A DNA stretch of 64,000 nt from Stercorarius parasiticus (Eukaryota; Chordata; Aves; Charadriiformes; Stercorariidae). The position numbers were made by a program, and so were the translations under genes. Where the stretch lies: positions 851,140 to 915,139 of the forward strand of contig VWZL01005037.1 in the NCBI GenBank assembly GCA_013396915.1, in the 5' to 3' direction. Below, one piece after another: positions 23,617 to 36,235 of the stretch (position 1 is the stretch's first letter; every line of letters begins with the position of its first letter). The notes below the pieces were generated by a model. It worked only from the letters and a program-made list of their open reading frames with translations. It did not search any database and was not told where the DNA came from.

Positions 23617-25909
23617 AAGGCTTGGTTTGGACAGTTATTAACTTGTGAAAGCACTCTCCTGAAACCACACGGGCCATTCAGTATCTGCAGCCTTTGACTC
23701 CAGCCCATTGTCACTTGAAGGTGTCTGTGACTGGTGGGCAGGTGGTTTGCTACTAGTCTTTCACCTCGTGGTTTGAATAACAAAGAAGTCCTCCAGGCTG
23801 TTTAATGAAATCTGTTAGATGTCAGAGTCCCATATCTTCTGGCCATGGGCATCTGCATGATTCACAAGACTGAATGATAGCTGTAAAGAGAAATACACTC
23901 GGTAACAGAAGGACCCCTCACAAAAGATCCCTTAATGGCTTTGTCAGATCCAAAAGAAGTCCTTTGCTCTTCCCTCATCCTGACCTGCCCCTGATACTTA
24001 GTAATGTGCAACTTGAGGATACACAATACACCTAACCTTGTGATTAGCAGCCAAGTAAAATTAAAAAATAAGTTAAAAGACTAAGAAATGACGCAAAACA
24101 AAGCGGAATATAGGTATGTAATAGTCTTGGTTCTGTGTATACTTCTAAGTAGGCTGAAACACTGGCAGCAGTAAGATGACAAGGAAGAGCTACAGTGTAG
24201 GAAATAATGCTAGATGCATGACATGATGTAGATAGAAAATGATCAATAAATTTCAGGTAGTAGGACAATTGAGAAAAACAATTTTAAAATATAATAATAG
24301 TCGCAATTTTAGATGATGGCATCACTGAATTCATCTCAGGCTCAAGGGGCAAAGCCTCAGATGTTATAACTTATCATTGTAACACTGATATCAATGGAAC
24401 TATGACAATTTATGCAAGCTGAAGATCTGCCCCTCAGCAGCTCAAATGCAGTTTCTGTGCACTGCCGAGACAGTACACTAACTGTCTTCTCGGCTCTTAT
24501 TGCCACAATATCTATGCTCACCACCTAGTTTACCAAGCAAATAAACAAACAGTGCTCTCCAAAAGAGACTCTGCAAATGAGAGCTTTAAAAAAAAAACAC
24601 ATGAAAATCAATGAAATTAATAAAAGGAGTCTGCTTAAGGCAAAACCATGCTGAAATTGAAGGGTTTTTTTTTAAAAAAAGGAGGAAAAAGATAATATCC
24701 ACAGAACACGGTGGATATGTTATCATCATGAAAAATATTGATTTGTGTGCCCGACCCGATAAGCTAAACAGTTGGTGGGTTACAAAAAATATGCAAGAAA
24801 AAAAAAAATATTTCTATCTTCTCATTTGATAGGAGGCATGGGCTGGGAAAGTTCAGAACTCAACTGCCTCTTCTATGATTCTGAAATGTGTCAAGTAATG
24901 CTTGAAATGGATCAAGAGTATTCCCTTCAGCTCTGTGCAAAAAATGTCCTGGTCTTAGCTGCATCGACAGAGGCTTGTCTTAAAAGACTGATCATTAGAT
25001 AATGTGTCAGTGAATTCCAGCATTTGTGAACAGAATATTGTATTTTTTAAGAAAAAAAAAATTAATATTGCTGTGACCCAAGAGCTGCAATATGTCCTTC
25101 TTTAACCATTGATTTAATCAAGGATTCAGTATCAAAAGATAATTTCTAAGTTTACCTATCATGTCACGTGTTGTATACAATATTTCTTTAAAAATACTTG
25201 TCTGCTGCAGATACCTATGTTTTATCAGATACTGAATCACTGCGTATGGGCCTGATCGACATTACTACTGTGTCTTTCTGTCCATAACAGAATAAAAATA
25301 TTTTCTTCCTGAGAAAGTAAGTCCACTGAAACAAGCGTCAGAATTTTGTGTTCCCTTTTTTTCTTCTCACATGGATTCTCCTTTTAAATTCACGTTGAAC
25401 ATTTTTTTCACTACAATGGAAGACTACAAAATTGATCTGAAATTAAATCTGAATTTCTGAGTTTTCAAAATTATATTTATTAGACTACAGTCTCAAGACT
25501 AACAATAACTAAGTCTCACTGAGCTGGGACAGGAATGAAAAATAGCATCTAGGCCCTGCCACATACTTTGAAACAAAGTGTTTTGGACTTTGTTTCTTCA
25601 AATTCTAAAAGTAAAATCGTAAGCCCCACTCAGGTATGACTTAAGCAATGATGCTGAATTATCCCTATTGAGGATTCTTGTACGTGAAGGTAGTGATAAA
25701 ACATCTCTCTAACATTATAAATGTATTAGAATTTTTCTTTCTCTACATTCTCATTCTCTACCCTTTGGAATATCTCCACTGATGGTCTTACATCAACAAG
25801 CTCCAGGAAAATCTATTTGGTGGAGCTCAGTTTCCAGAGCTATTGAGATATTGTTGCTGTAGCATTAGAACCTGAGGAGACATAATCTGAACACTGGGCT
25901 CTGTAGCAT
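23617..25909. other. Non-coding DNA
   Basis: No gene was recognised. A half copy of a small palindromic repeat lies at 24381-24433. The text at about 25621-25675 ('aagccccactcaggtatgacttaagcaatgatgctgaatt') faintly resembles another sauropsid short repeat but is too decayed to call. Frames up to 76 codons are featureless. Confidence 0.55.
24381..24433. repeat. Half copy of a small palindromic (MITE-like) sauropsid repeat
   Basis: The sequence 'gatatcaatggaactatgacaatttatgcaagctgaagatctgcccc' matches, with a few changes, one arm of a short palindromic repeat I recall as common in turtles, crocodilians and birds (arm form 'tcaatggagctatgccaatttacaccagctgaggatctgg'). Another copy in this window, at 53966-54050, keeps both arms. 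The family name is not known to me. Confidence 0.6.
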
Positions 25910-26290
25910 TACCAAGGTCCAAGAAAAGCCACCTTAAATGTGAAAAAGTACAGACCAAGGCTGCTAGGATGATCAAGGGACTGGGGAGCCTGTTTTGCAA
26001 GAAGATATTTAAGGAGTCTGAATTGTTTAGCTGAGCAAAACAACTGAAGTCTGTGAGCACATATGATTGCTGTCTAAAAAACACATTGCAGGAGTAAATA
26101 TCGAGCAGTGATATTGTAAGTTAAAGGACAATGCTGTCACGAGGAAAAAATGGTGATGACTGTAAATGTATTTAGCTGGAAATGAGACAGTTCTAAACTA
26201 TTAGAATAATGTGTTTCTGGAACTGCCTTCCAAAAAAAGGCGCACAGAAGCTATTACTCAGTAAAGAGTTGTCTCAGTAGTTATGGAGTT
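25910..26290 (+). mobile_element. Old, decayed CR1-type LINE fragment (ORF2 C-terminal region)
   Basis: The plus strand follows the order of CR1 ORF2 C-terminal coding DNA. First comes 'gtacagaccaaggctgctaggatgatcaagggactggggagcctg', corresponding to the protein block after the reverse transcriptase. Next is a stretch corresponding to the 'DRxxxxG' block near 'aaaggacaatgctgtcacgaggaa', then 'gtgtttctggaactgccttccaaaa', corresponding to the WNxLP block. Many indels and substitutions have destroyed the frame. It differs from the young copies at 1.7 and 13.3 kb and looks like an older, reptile-type CR1. Limits are approximate, and sequence to the left may belong to it. Confidence 0.65.
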
Positions 26291-29200
26291 AGTTACTTAT
26301 TCTTTCAGTATTTGCAAATATCATTATTAGTTCTTGCAGTTACATGTGTGCTTTGAATGGAGAATTCACACTCATCATGGAAATGACACAGAAGTGTAAA
26401 GAAGTTAGGTGTCTTGTCTAGGAAACCTAGGTATGCACAGGGCTCTGAAAACCCAGAACTGAAATATGGACCATATACAGACATACTCTGAATCTTCTTG
26501 CCTGTCTGCATTATAACATTTTCTGGCAGACTTGATAGCTTCTTTCCACATTTGTAACTGATTGAAGATTTTTTCAAAAAGTTGTTTGCTTCATCATTCC
26601 AAGCCCCAGCAGACCACAACTTGCTTGCTTACTTCATATTTTCATATCTTTAGACATAAGTGTATGTAAGTTATAAAATAGCATTATGTATTTCAAAAGG
26701 AGGCTCAACAGAACAGCTCAGGATAAGGGCAGTGATGTAAATTAATTACTATGATTAGTAGTATTGAATTACTACATCTGATTTTGAATTCTCTTTTATT
26801 TCCATCATTAGCTCTAAACAGCCTTCAGAAACTATCAAAAATTTTATATATTCTTACATCAGCTCTTCAGAACAGAAATGTGTCTGCACCTGGACTTTTC
26901 TTCTATTGAATTTCTATTGATGAAAAAAAAGTTTAGGACATAGCTCTCAGCTGCAGCTGGCAGAGGAAATCCGCTAGAAATCAGTATTTAGCACTTTCCT
27001 TTTTAATTTGCTATTGCAAGTAGCCAACCACCACCAATGTTCTTTTCCATTTCTTAGAGCTCAGTCTATGCGTAAGTACACTTCACTTTCTCTCCTAAAG
27101 CAAGCTTCACATTTAAGGAGTTGGAGCTTCACAAACTAAAAGAAATCTTCTGCAATTGATTAGAGAATATTGCAGAATTTCCCTTCAAGAATACAAAGAT
27201 GCATTTCAATTGTATGCACATCTTCAGGCATCTATCATCAGTCTCTGTTATGATTTATAAAGGAACAGGAAATAGTTGCAGGTGAGCTATAAGTTTAAAA
27301 ATGTAATTCCAATAGAGTCTGTCCTTTGGGCAGGCAGCTATATGCTACATATGGCCTTTAAATCCGGCCTAGACAGAGAACTTAAATCTGTACACTTATT
27401 TGATTTACGCTATACACTAATTTAATAAAAAGTACACTTATTTAATCCTAACCCTATTTAGCAAAGTTTTTAAGCACATACTTTGCTCAAGAAAGGCTCC
27501 GGCTTTGATAAAAATTCAACAGAAAGCATATCATGAATGAAAATACATTAAAATATAAAAACTTGAAAGAATTAGAGCATTGCATTTGAAAGACATCAAT
27601 TCAGATAGGATTAATGCAAGAATAACAAACTTTATGAATTTTGCAAAGGTTTTCAAAGATATAATCTCTGGAGTTTTAAAAAGTTCCATAATTCTGGCTC
27701 TATGTTCTCTTATCCCTAGCTGTAAATAAACTTTAATAAAAAAGTAAGTGTCAATAATCTGAAAGCCATTTTTAACCTGTCTCCTGCACTACCCTGACGT
27801 CTATAGTAATGATCTTCTTCAGATGGAACACAGCTGATCAGGGTCATTCACTGATAAACGTATTTCAGAGGATTTTCCTCCTCTATCTCAGTTTGAAATT
27901 CTTATCCTATAATGGTGTGTCCTTGCAGAAAATGCTTTTGACTCCCAACTTCTTATTTCCTTGTGCCTAGTCTTACAGTTTTTACTGGTAACTTTCAATT
28001 TCAAACATACACGACGAACTTACTTCATTTACATACCTACAGTTATATACGCATTAGTGTACAGATTAGGATTTATTTAGGAAGAAAAAGACTTTAAAGA
28101 TCACTTCATAAAGAATCTTAAAGGGTTTTGAAAGAGAGTTTGCCTCAAAGTTGCTTTTTTCCCAGTTTTGTTTTAGTGACAGGAATCAGGTTCTACCAGA
28201 ATTGCCATCTTTTCCCACAGAAATGAGACAGACAAGTGTGTAAGATCTGAAAGGTTTTGTCTGCATCTCTGTCCACTTCCAGTCCGTGTTCACCCAGGCA
28301 TCTGTCTGCCATTGTGCAGTCCCTGTCACTAGCTCTTCATCCAACTCTGGGAATATGCATTGCATATAGTTACTGCCATTGTAAGAATATCACACTCCAA
28401 GTTGGAATACATAGTTCTTCCTGTTTTCACTTGTTTTATATGCTCGGTATTAATGCAAATTTTTTTTTTTCTTTAAAAAGCCCTAGTCTTTCAGTTGGAA
28501 TAAACTTCTCTCAAACAAAGCAGCCATTTCTTTTTTTTTTTTTCATAGTAAGGACTTTGATTTTGCAAAGTTGCACTGATCCTGTAGAAAGACATGGCCA
28601 ACCTTTTCTGAAGTGTTGTGATGTAGCAAGAGGAGGTCTGAATGTTGCTGTTTCCCATAAGACTATCAATAAGACAGGAGATGTCACAGACGACATCTTG
28701 GATTTCCTACAACTGCATTTTGAAGCTTTTAAAGTTTCATTTTCTCTTTAAATGCTTCTTTGAACATTACCTATGCCCAGAGGAACAGTTTAAAAATGAA
28801 AAACAGGCTTTTAGAGCTTCAATTGCAGCCACAGGGGACTCTATATTCTTCCACTGTTGCTTTGCTCTAGTATTATGCTCGTATTAGCTCAAAATGTAAA
28901 GACCTGATAATGCAGGCCCCTTTGGAATGCCTATGATTAACAATGGGAGTTCCAGCTTGGAGGACCTGCAATACTATTTATTTGCCATCACATTACATCA
29001 GTTGTACACATTTTCTCTTTTCTTGAAGGAAAAAAAATCCTAATCACAACTATTAATATAGGTTTTTATTGGATTTAGACAATAAGAAACAGTCAAATGA
29101 ATTTTTTAACCATTTGCTTGTAATCAGGGATGCATGTTATTGTTATTAACCACCCTTTTCTTAGTTGAATCTTATCCCTTTTTCATTTCTGTCTCTTTTG

Positions 29201-30239
29201 AGTTTTACAAGAGATGAAAGAGGCCCTCAGCAAGTATTTCCAGACTAGTCCCTTGTCAAATAATTCAGGTTGCATCGGCTTTATCACTGCATGTGCAATC
29301 TGCTAGAAAGAAATATCCTAACAAGAAATCCAGTCTATTAAATAACTTTTCTGTATAACTCAAACATACTGAGTTATTACAATAGCACTACACATGTTAG
29401 AATGGAGTGCTGGATAATTAGCATAACATATTAACAGCTTACTGCTTAAAATACATGACTGTGTATGGGCAATATCTATACAAAAGGATGTCAGATCGTG
29501 AAAGGTGAAAGGTGTTTATGTGATGAATTCACGCGCCTTATTACAGACAGATAATGGTCAGTAAACAGACAGTACATCAGTAAGAATCCTAGCATACCAA
29601 TCTATATATTGAATTCTATATTTTCTGAGAAATTTCATAAACTTATTTCAAGAGATGGAGATACTAAGCATCCAAAATATTTTGGGCCTTCAGTCCAAAT
29701 ATCAAATGCTCAAATGCTCAAAAGAATTTGGTCCAGAATTATATTTAGATTTTCATACTAGGTCTGTCACTCTCTGTCCTCCAACAGAAATACGTTCACT
29801 GCTTCTGTTACATTTTTCTGGGCTGGATGTTTCATTCATCAGCCAAAGTACTTTCTGCTTCTCAAGGTCTCAAGGGATAAAAAATGCTAATTTAGGATAC
29901 CCCTAAAGCTTAAGTATTTGTTGGTAGAAATATAGGCTTGTCATTGTGGATGCATAATAACCTTGCTGGTAATTATAGCTGACTATGCCAGTGGCTCAGA
30001 GTTAGGGAGAATCTGTACTGTTAGCTTCTAGAAAGTCTCTGACCTCAGATCTACCCATTTGATAAATTATTTTCCTTTATATTAAAAGATAGAGGAGACG
30101 GCTCCAATTCAGACTTGCTCAAAAGCTTTCTTTGCCTTTATCTTTGTCCTGAGACAATCCATAGGGGAGCACTTTGAAAAACTGAGAGCTCAATTGGAAC
30201 ATGTGTATCATATATATTATGATGTTAAAGGACTTAGGG
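26291..30239. other. AT-rich non-coding DNA
   Basis: No gene was recognised. The longest frame of the window lies here (28257-28751, plus, 164 codons), but it crosses two poly-T tracts that read as Phe runs and has no domain or splice context. I treat it as chance. A small repeat fragment is at 27451-27486. Confidence 0.55.
27451..27486. repeat. Possible fragment of a short sauropsid palindromic repeat
   Basis: 'accctatttagcaaagtttttaagcacatactttg' resembles one arm of a dispersed repeat with the form 'ttcagcaaagcacttaagcacatgcttaa'. It is only one short arm, so the call is tentative. Confidence 0.35.
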
Positions 30240-30600
30240 ATCACATTTTCTGTAAAGCCAGAAGGAACCCATGCAATCACCTAATCTGATCTCTCATGTA
30301 TAGGAAACCATAGGATTTCCCTGAATTAATTCGCATTTGAATAAAAGGATATCTTTAGAAAAAAATCTAACCTTTATTTAAAAGATTTCCATTAATGGGG
30401 TTCTCCACCACAACATTTGTTCTAGTAGTTAATTATCTGTGCTGTTAAAAATGTGCAAGTTGTATCTAGACTGAGTATCTAGTTCCAGCTTCCAGAAGCT
30501 GGGTCTTTCCTCAAATCCACAGTCTGGATCTTTCCTCAGATCAAGCATCTTCAATTGTCAACATTTTATTTATTGTGTAAGTATTTACATATTGTGTTAA
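30240..30600 (-). mobile_element. Old CR1-type LINE 3' region
   Basis: Read on the plus strand, the order is that of the antisense 3' end of an old CR1 shared with turtles and crocodilians. It has 'aaagccagaaggaaccc...aatcacctaatctgatctc', then 'ataggaaaccataggatttccctgaattaattcgcatttga', then 'aaagatttccattaatggggttctccaccacaac' and 'gttaattatctgtgctgttaaaaatgtgcaagttgtatctagactgag'. The family assignment rests on this order of blocks recalled from related copies. It is too decayed to code. It lies immediately left of a second CR1 in the same orientation. Confidence 0.75.
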
Positions 30601-30664
30601 TTCTGAGATACAGGGCCTAACAGTCACTTCTTTGAGAAACTTTAATGTCCGTTTCCCAGTCCTG

Positions 30665-31535
30665 AAATAATTTTATAGCATGATCTAAGTTGGAAATGAC
30701 CTACGGGAGTTATTTGTCCTGACGTCCTAGCTCAAAGTAGAGGCAATATGTATCAGGTTGCCCCAGCTGAGTTTTGAAGATCTGCAGGGACGGAGATTCC
30801 ACGACTACTCTGAACACCTATTTCAGGTTCTGACAGCCTCCTTCTGAATTTTTTTCCCCACTATCTTCTCAAAATTTCCCATGGTGTAATTTGTGTCCAT
30901 CCTTCTCATCCTATCATTGTGCACTTCCAAGATGAATCTGGCTTCATCTTCTCTATGGCCTTCTGCTATGTAGCCAAAGACAGTAATAAGATCCGCCCTT
31001 AACTATCTCAGTTGGACTATGGTGTCTCAACCTCTCCTCCACTTAACATGTGCTCCAGTACCTTAACCATCTTTGTGGCACTCTGCTGGAGCTCAAAATC
31101 GGACATGATACTTCAAACACAGACTTGCAAGTGCTGAGAGGGAGGGATGTCCACTTCCTTTTACCTGCTGTCAATACATTTGCTAATACGTCACAGTATG
31201 TGGTTGGATTTCTTTGCTGAAAGGACACACTACAGATTCATGTACACCTTCTTGTTTACCAGGATCTTCCATGTCCTTCCCTCCAAAGCTACTTTCTATA
31301 CATCTGGCATCCAGCCTGTACTGCTGCATGGCTTATTCTATTCCTGGTGCAGGACTTTGCATCTACAATTATGAGGCTTGTGTCAGCCCATTTCTTCACT
31401 CTGTTGAGCTCCCTCTTGATAGCAGCCCTGCCCTCCAGTGTATCGTCAGCTCTTCACAGTTTGATAAGTCTGCGTACTTGCTGAGTGTGCATTTTGTCTC
31501 ATCTTTAATAAAGACATTAAACAGTGTCTAACTCT
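30665..31535 (-). mobile_element. CR1 LINE fragment, reverse-transcriptase motif C region to 3' end, decayed
   Basis: This is a minus-strand CR1 of about 870 bases. From its 3' end (about 30665, 'aagttggaaatgacctacggga') it covers the 3' UTR and the ORF2 C-terminal region; the block 'tcaacctctcctccacttaacatgtgctccagtaccttaaccatctttgtggcactctgctgga' is characteristic. It reaches the end of the polymerase domain near 31535 ('ctttaataaagacattaaacagtg'). At 31465-31476 the minus strand reads Tyr-Ala-Asp-Leu where an active CR1 has a [Phe/Tyr]-Ala-Asp-Asp box, so the second catalytic aspartate is lost. Many indels break the frame, and the short open frames in this region are not genes. It is older than the copies at 1.7 and 13.3 kb. 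Confidence 0.93.
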
Positions 31536-34500
31536 TCTATTTACCACACTAAACCAGCATTTACATGTGTTTTCTCTGCACTATTTGCAAACTATATCAT
31601 CCTTCTTTAATTGAAGATGCTGACAATAAACTATAAGGCCAGTGCGAAATAACTGCCTATGCTGACCAAGGATCTCCTTTACTTATGTTCTGCGTTTGCC
31701 TTTTGCTACATGAAATCAAGTACAGCTGCTTATCTCTCATAATGCCAATCCTTTTTTATTATTACTACTACTATTGTTACTATGTCTTGTTTACTTTCTG
31801 TAAAACATATTTCTTTGTTAATATGTAGCATTATTAAAATGTGTATTATCTATTTATACTCAGTTTCCAAAGCAAACAGGATCATGCAGTATCAGTGACC
31901 TCTCTTTTTCTATATTTGAAATTTTTCTCAGCCTTTGGATCATTTGTAGAATATTTTGGTATATTTTTTTCTATTTCATTGATCAAATGTTTTAATAACA
32001 GTGCTAAGGATCTTACTAGAAGTATTTGATGATGCTTGCAGTCTTACAGACACATTTAAATGTGTTTATCCTGTACCTCTTAATCAAAGTGACAGATAGA
32101 ACCAAGGCTTATAAATGACCACATGCATTACATCAGCAGTACTTCTTTATTTCAAACATTTCTCATTTCATCAGACCCTTCTGCTTTTGTTCACTCACAA
32201 GAGTGTCTCTCAGAAGATACTTTCGAATTATATTATTCAGTGGCTTCCCAAGACAGGAAAAGGAAGTTATCAGTTAGTTTAGGAAAATAAAATTATCCAG
32301 TTTACAGATACATCCAGTCAGTAACTTTCCCAACATGGAGAGAGTGACTAAGTAACTAGTGACTGACTAAGACACTAGTGACTAAGCACTTGTGACATTG
32401 GAAGGTACCAGACCTACCATCCCTTTCCTTGTGATCCCCTTGCTCATCACATTTTACACCTTCATTGTGCTATTATGAATAAGCAATCAAGTGAGAACAG
32501 CTTGGGAAAAAGCTCAGCTCAGTTTCTAATGAACTATTAAACTTTGTGATAATATAATTTTGACTATCACTACGTATTTTCTCACAATCTGGGGGTGTTT
32601 CTGAAAAGTGAGGACTCGATCCCCATGCAGGGTTTTGTATGGGCACAGTAAAACATTAGACAATTTCATGATCAATTAGCACATTATTTTTGGTGACCAG
32701 GATGTTGCAAAATCTTGTTTTGATAAGACTTCTTCAGTCACTTTGTATCAGCAACATACGTGAAATGCAGGTGATAACTGCAAAGTACATTTTACACATG
32801 ATAGGAAGAGTGGCCTTTGGAAGAAATTTCTGAAGGCAATCCCACTTTTTTATTATTAAGAAGCACTATTAAAATACACAAAATCATATACAGGATTCAG
32901 TGAAAGAACGTCAAAACTACAAGCACTATTTCGCTATTTACCAACTATTGCTTGCGCTGATTTTCAATGTGCTGCATATCATGCTTTTATGGTTCAGCAT
33001 AAAGTGTGCTAGATGCCATCATGAAGGATTTCTTTAATTCATCATACCAAATACCTGTCTAATCACATAAATATTTTATCCTGGAGGCAGGTAATCCTGT
33101 TCACATGTAAAAAAATAAATTTATTCCTCAATTTCAGCAACATTAAACATAGAACAAGTCTAAAATAAAAGTTTGGAAAATTTTTCCACATACTACCTAT
33201 TTCAACCACATACAACATACATACGTAACATTAAGAATAATCCAAGAATAGTAGAAGTAGCAATCAGGAATAAAGAGCTTTGTAGTTGTTTCTTTATTGA
33301 CGTTTGTTTTGCAGTTGGTGCAGCTACTGTGGCTTTGTCAAACGATAGAATTTGTTCATTGAGGCATGTTTAATTCTATGTAGAGCACTGTGAGTGCCTA
33401 CAAATGCGGGTATTTGTGTAATGTTTTGGTGATTAAAAAAATCTCTTGTTCTTGATGTGCAAAATCATATAAAATTATTTTCTATATGTGGTGTTCTAAA
33501 ATAGTTTTAATTGGAAAATGATTTTACAGATTCAAAGGGTATTGCCATATTTCAGTTTCATAATTAACTTGAATACTGGAGTCCATATGGCAGATGAGCA
33601 ATATTTAATAAAAATAGCTGACTCGCTTGCCAGAGAAAGAAGTGATGTTATTGTGGAGAGATTTGCGCATTACATAATTCATGATTTTTATAGAAGACAT
33701 AGAGTTATGCCTAGAAACTGTTTTGTGTTTAGATTCTAACCGAGGTACGCCACAGTTCCAGTAATGAATAATGCAGATAACATGGTGCCCTCAGTGAACT
33801 ATAGAGCAGAAAAAGCAGCTGACTATCAGAAACAGATCATTAGGAAAAAAAAAGATAAATGTGACCAAAGCACATTACCTTGATGGAGAAACAGAAAAGA
33901 CAGATTCTACTTCACAACTAATTTGTAAAAACAAGCTTGCAAAATTTCTAGTTCCTAAAGCCTTTAGGCAAACTCAGAACTAATTAAACAAAAAATGATC
34001 TCTGTTCCACACTTTTCAGATGAAATGGTAAGATATTTCCTCATGAAAGTTTATGTAATGCAAATGTGGGCCATCAGCAGTATAGTACTTCTAAAAATGG
34101 AACCATGTCTGTGAAAGACACAATGAGTCTGACTCATTATAGCATTGCTGTTTGCAACTCTAGGATGTAGTTAAGATGGTGTCAGCACTTTTATTACATA
34201 ACCTATTTGGGTTTGTTTATTACTTAGCTATAAAAATTTACTTCAGGCTAAATCTGAGTGCACAAGGTTTCAGGTATTATTTTTTTTTAAATAAGTTTGA
34301 CTATTTTAAACTCTGACTTATGTATTTACCATTGAATAAATCCGTTTTCTGTGAAAGGTGCTGAATTTACAACCTTCTTTTAGTGTCCAGAGCATGTACA
34401 GTATTATTGGTAAACTCATTCTGCACCACCAAATTTTTTCAGCTGGTACATTTCCAAATTTTTGAAAATCAATCATCAAATCTACTCAAGGCTTGTCAAA

Positions 34501-36035
34501 AAGGAGAACTGTGATGGCTGAAATTAATATACAAATGATAAACCCAAAGACCTTAGCCTAAAACTTAAAGTATGCATAGAGCTACAGCTTAAAATTAAGT
34601 AATTCATGCACTAAGTACACTCACACCTTAATGTATCTTGTGGCAACCAGTTTCGTGTCTGTTTCCTAATCTTCTCTAACTGGTACTGCAGTCTTCATTT
34701 TTCTCTGTATCTACGAACTACGAAAATCTATAAAATACTTCACCAATGCATCATCTGAGTAAACCCCTATATGACTGCAAAAATGTCAATGGCTTAGAAA
34801 AAGTAGACCATCTTCCATCTAGTCCGATGATGGGGAACAACTTCATGTCGGGTACCAGAAAATACTTGCATTGGAGGCATGTACTGGGCATGTTTTCAGA
34901 GATGGGCTTTAACCACTACCCAGGCTCTTTTTCTTCAGCAGTGCCACAGTATGTAAGTGGCTCTCTAGGACTGATGTGTGGCGTTAAGAAGGCAAAGACA
35001 CAGGGTACCACTGTCAGGAGAGCAGCAATACCCTGTTGAAAATACGGTGATGTGCCAGTTCTGGCATAGTCATCAGAAGGTGCTCACTCAGCTTCTTGCA
35101 CACTGTCAGTTTGCATCCCGAAGAGAAGTCGTATGCAGATAACTCCTGGGGACCACTTGAAATACTTGTAGTAATTGAAGTGTAGAAGTGGTGTCCCAGG
35201 CATGGTACTGTAAACACTAAAGGCTTTCTTGCCAATCCAACCAACATCATTTGTGTGTGTATGTGTATCATCTGAAATTGATGAAGGACAGATTTTTATC
35301 TTATGCCTGCTTTCCACTCAGCTTTGCAAAAAATTGATTTAAAGGTTGATTCATCATCTGTACAGAACAGAAATGATAGCCATTATATATGCAGTAATAG
35401 GTCACATATACAGCCTTCAGCACTGCAATCTGTTTTAATAGGTGAATGAATGATGAGTAAGATATCACATTCTTCTCAAAAAGTATATTTAGGTCTTTAA
35501 CTTGTCTGACATAGCATTAGTTACTAGCTGGCTTTGAAATCCTATTGATAATGGTAAGCACATAGAGACCACTGGTTTGTTATACTGGTTTCTTTGTGAA
35601 AGATAGTCTAAACTTTACATTTCATTCCAATTAATATATAATATTAATATAGAAATTTCTAAATCAGCTACTACCCCTCCCCATCAACATAGTTGCAATG
35701 ATTAACAGGTCAGTGCAAATATTACCCATTTCATACATATGGTAAGTCAAAGGCAAAGGAAATATGATGGCATACTGTATTTCCACATTCATTTCTAAAT
35801 CCTCAGGTAACCCATTTCGGTTTTCTACCTTTTTTTTTTCCCCTTTCTCTTTCTTTATGATGGCAAAGAGGAAAAATGAAACAGAACCTCTCACCAAAAA
35901 GGTTATTCTCAGGATCCACTATTGCCTATGACTCACTTCCCTTCTTTAACTGACTCCTCTAAGTGAGTACATTGGTCATCTGCCTGGAAGACTGATGCTT
36001 TCCAGGCACATTACTTTCAGTTGCTCCCTATCTTT
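31536..36035. other. AT-rich non-coding DNA
   Basis: No gene can be supported. The span includes an imperfect short repeat at 32344-32395 built on ACTAGTGACTAAG-like units. It also includes a 73-codon plus-strand frame (33518-33739) with a charged, protein-like middle section, described under findings. No splice or transcript context backs it. Confidence 0.55.
32344..32395. repeat. Imperfect cluster of GTGACTAAG-type units
   Basis: Variants of GTGACTAAG and ACTAGTGACTAAG recur four times within about 50 bases. This is a small slippage-type repeat. Confidence 0.7.
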
Positions 36036-36235
36036 GAGGAGTAATTTCATAAGTTTTCTTGTCTTTGTTCATCAGTATCTTTTCTGGTTAGTTTTATTGC
36101 TTTATTTTCTTTTCTAGGTTTATATGCTGCTTTTCCTTTATTCTCTTGCAGTTACTTTTCCTTCTTTCTCCCTTTTCCTGAGGTTCATTCTATTCCTGCC
36201 AAATTGCACGTAAGCTTTTTCTCTTTCTTAGATTC
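36036..36235 (+). repeat. Pyrimidine-rich tract
   Basis: About 200 bases on the plus strand are mostly C and T with frequent CTTTT, TTCTT and TCTCC words. It is interrupted and so not a clean microsatellite. It contains an acceptor-like 'ttctcttgcag' near 36151, but no open frame or donor follows, so no exon is called. Confidence 0.65.

Noticed and set aside
25621..25675. Sequence resembling a short sauropsid repeat arm
   Set aside because: The resemblance is too weak and interrupted to call without a library search.
25827..26084. Minus-strand frame of 85 codons
   Set aside because: It is mostly antisense to the decayed plus-strand CR1 piece, so it is a shadow of a transposon.
28257..28751. 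Longest open frame (164 codons, plus)
   Set aside because: It runs through two poly-T tracts that translate to Phe runs, has no known domain or splice context, and is within what AT-rich DNA gives by chance over 64 kb.
31147..31531. Plus-strand frames of 75 and 105 codons
   Set aside because: They lie antisense to the minus-strand CR1 ORF2 remnant and have no independent support.
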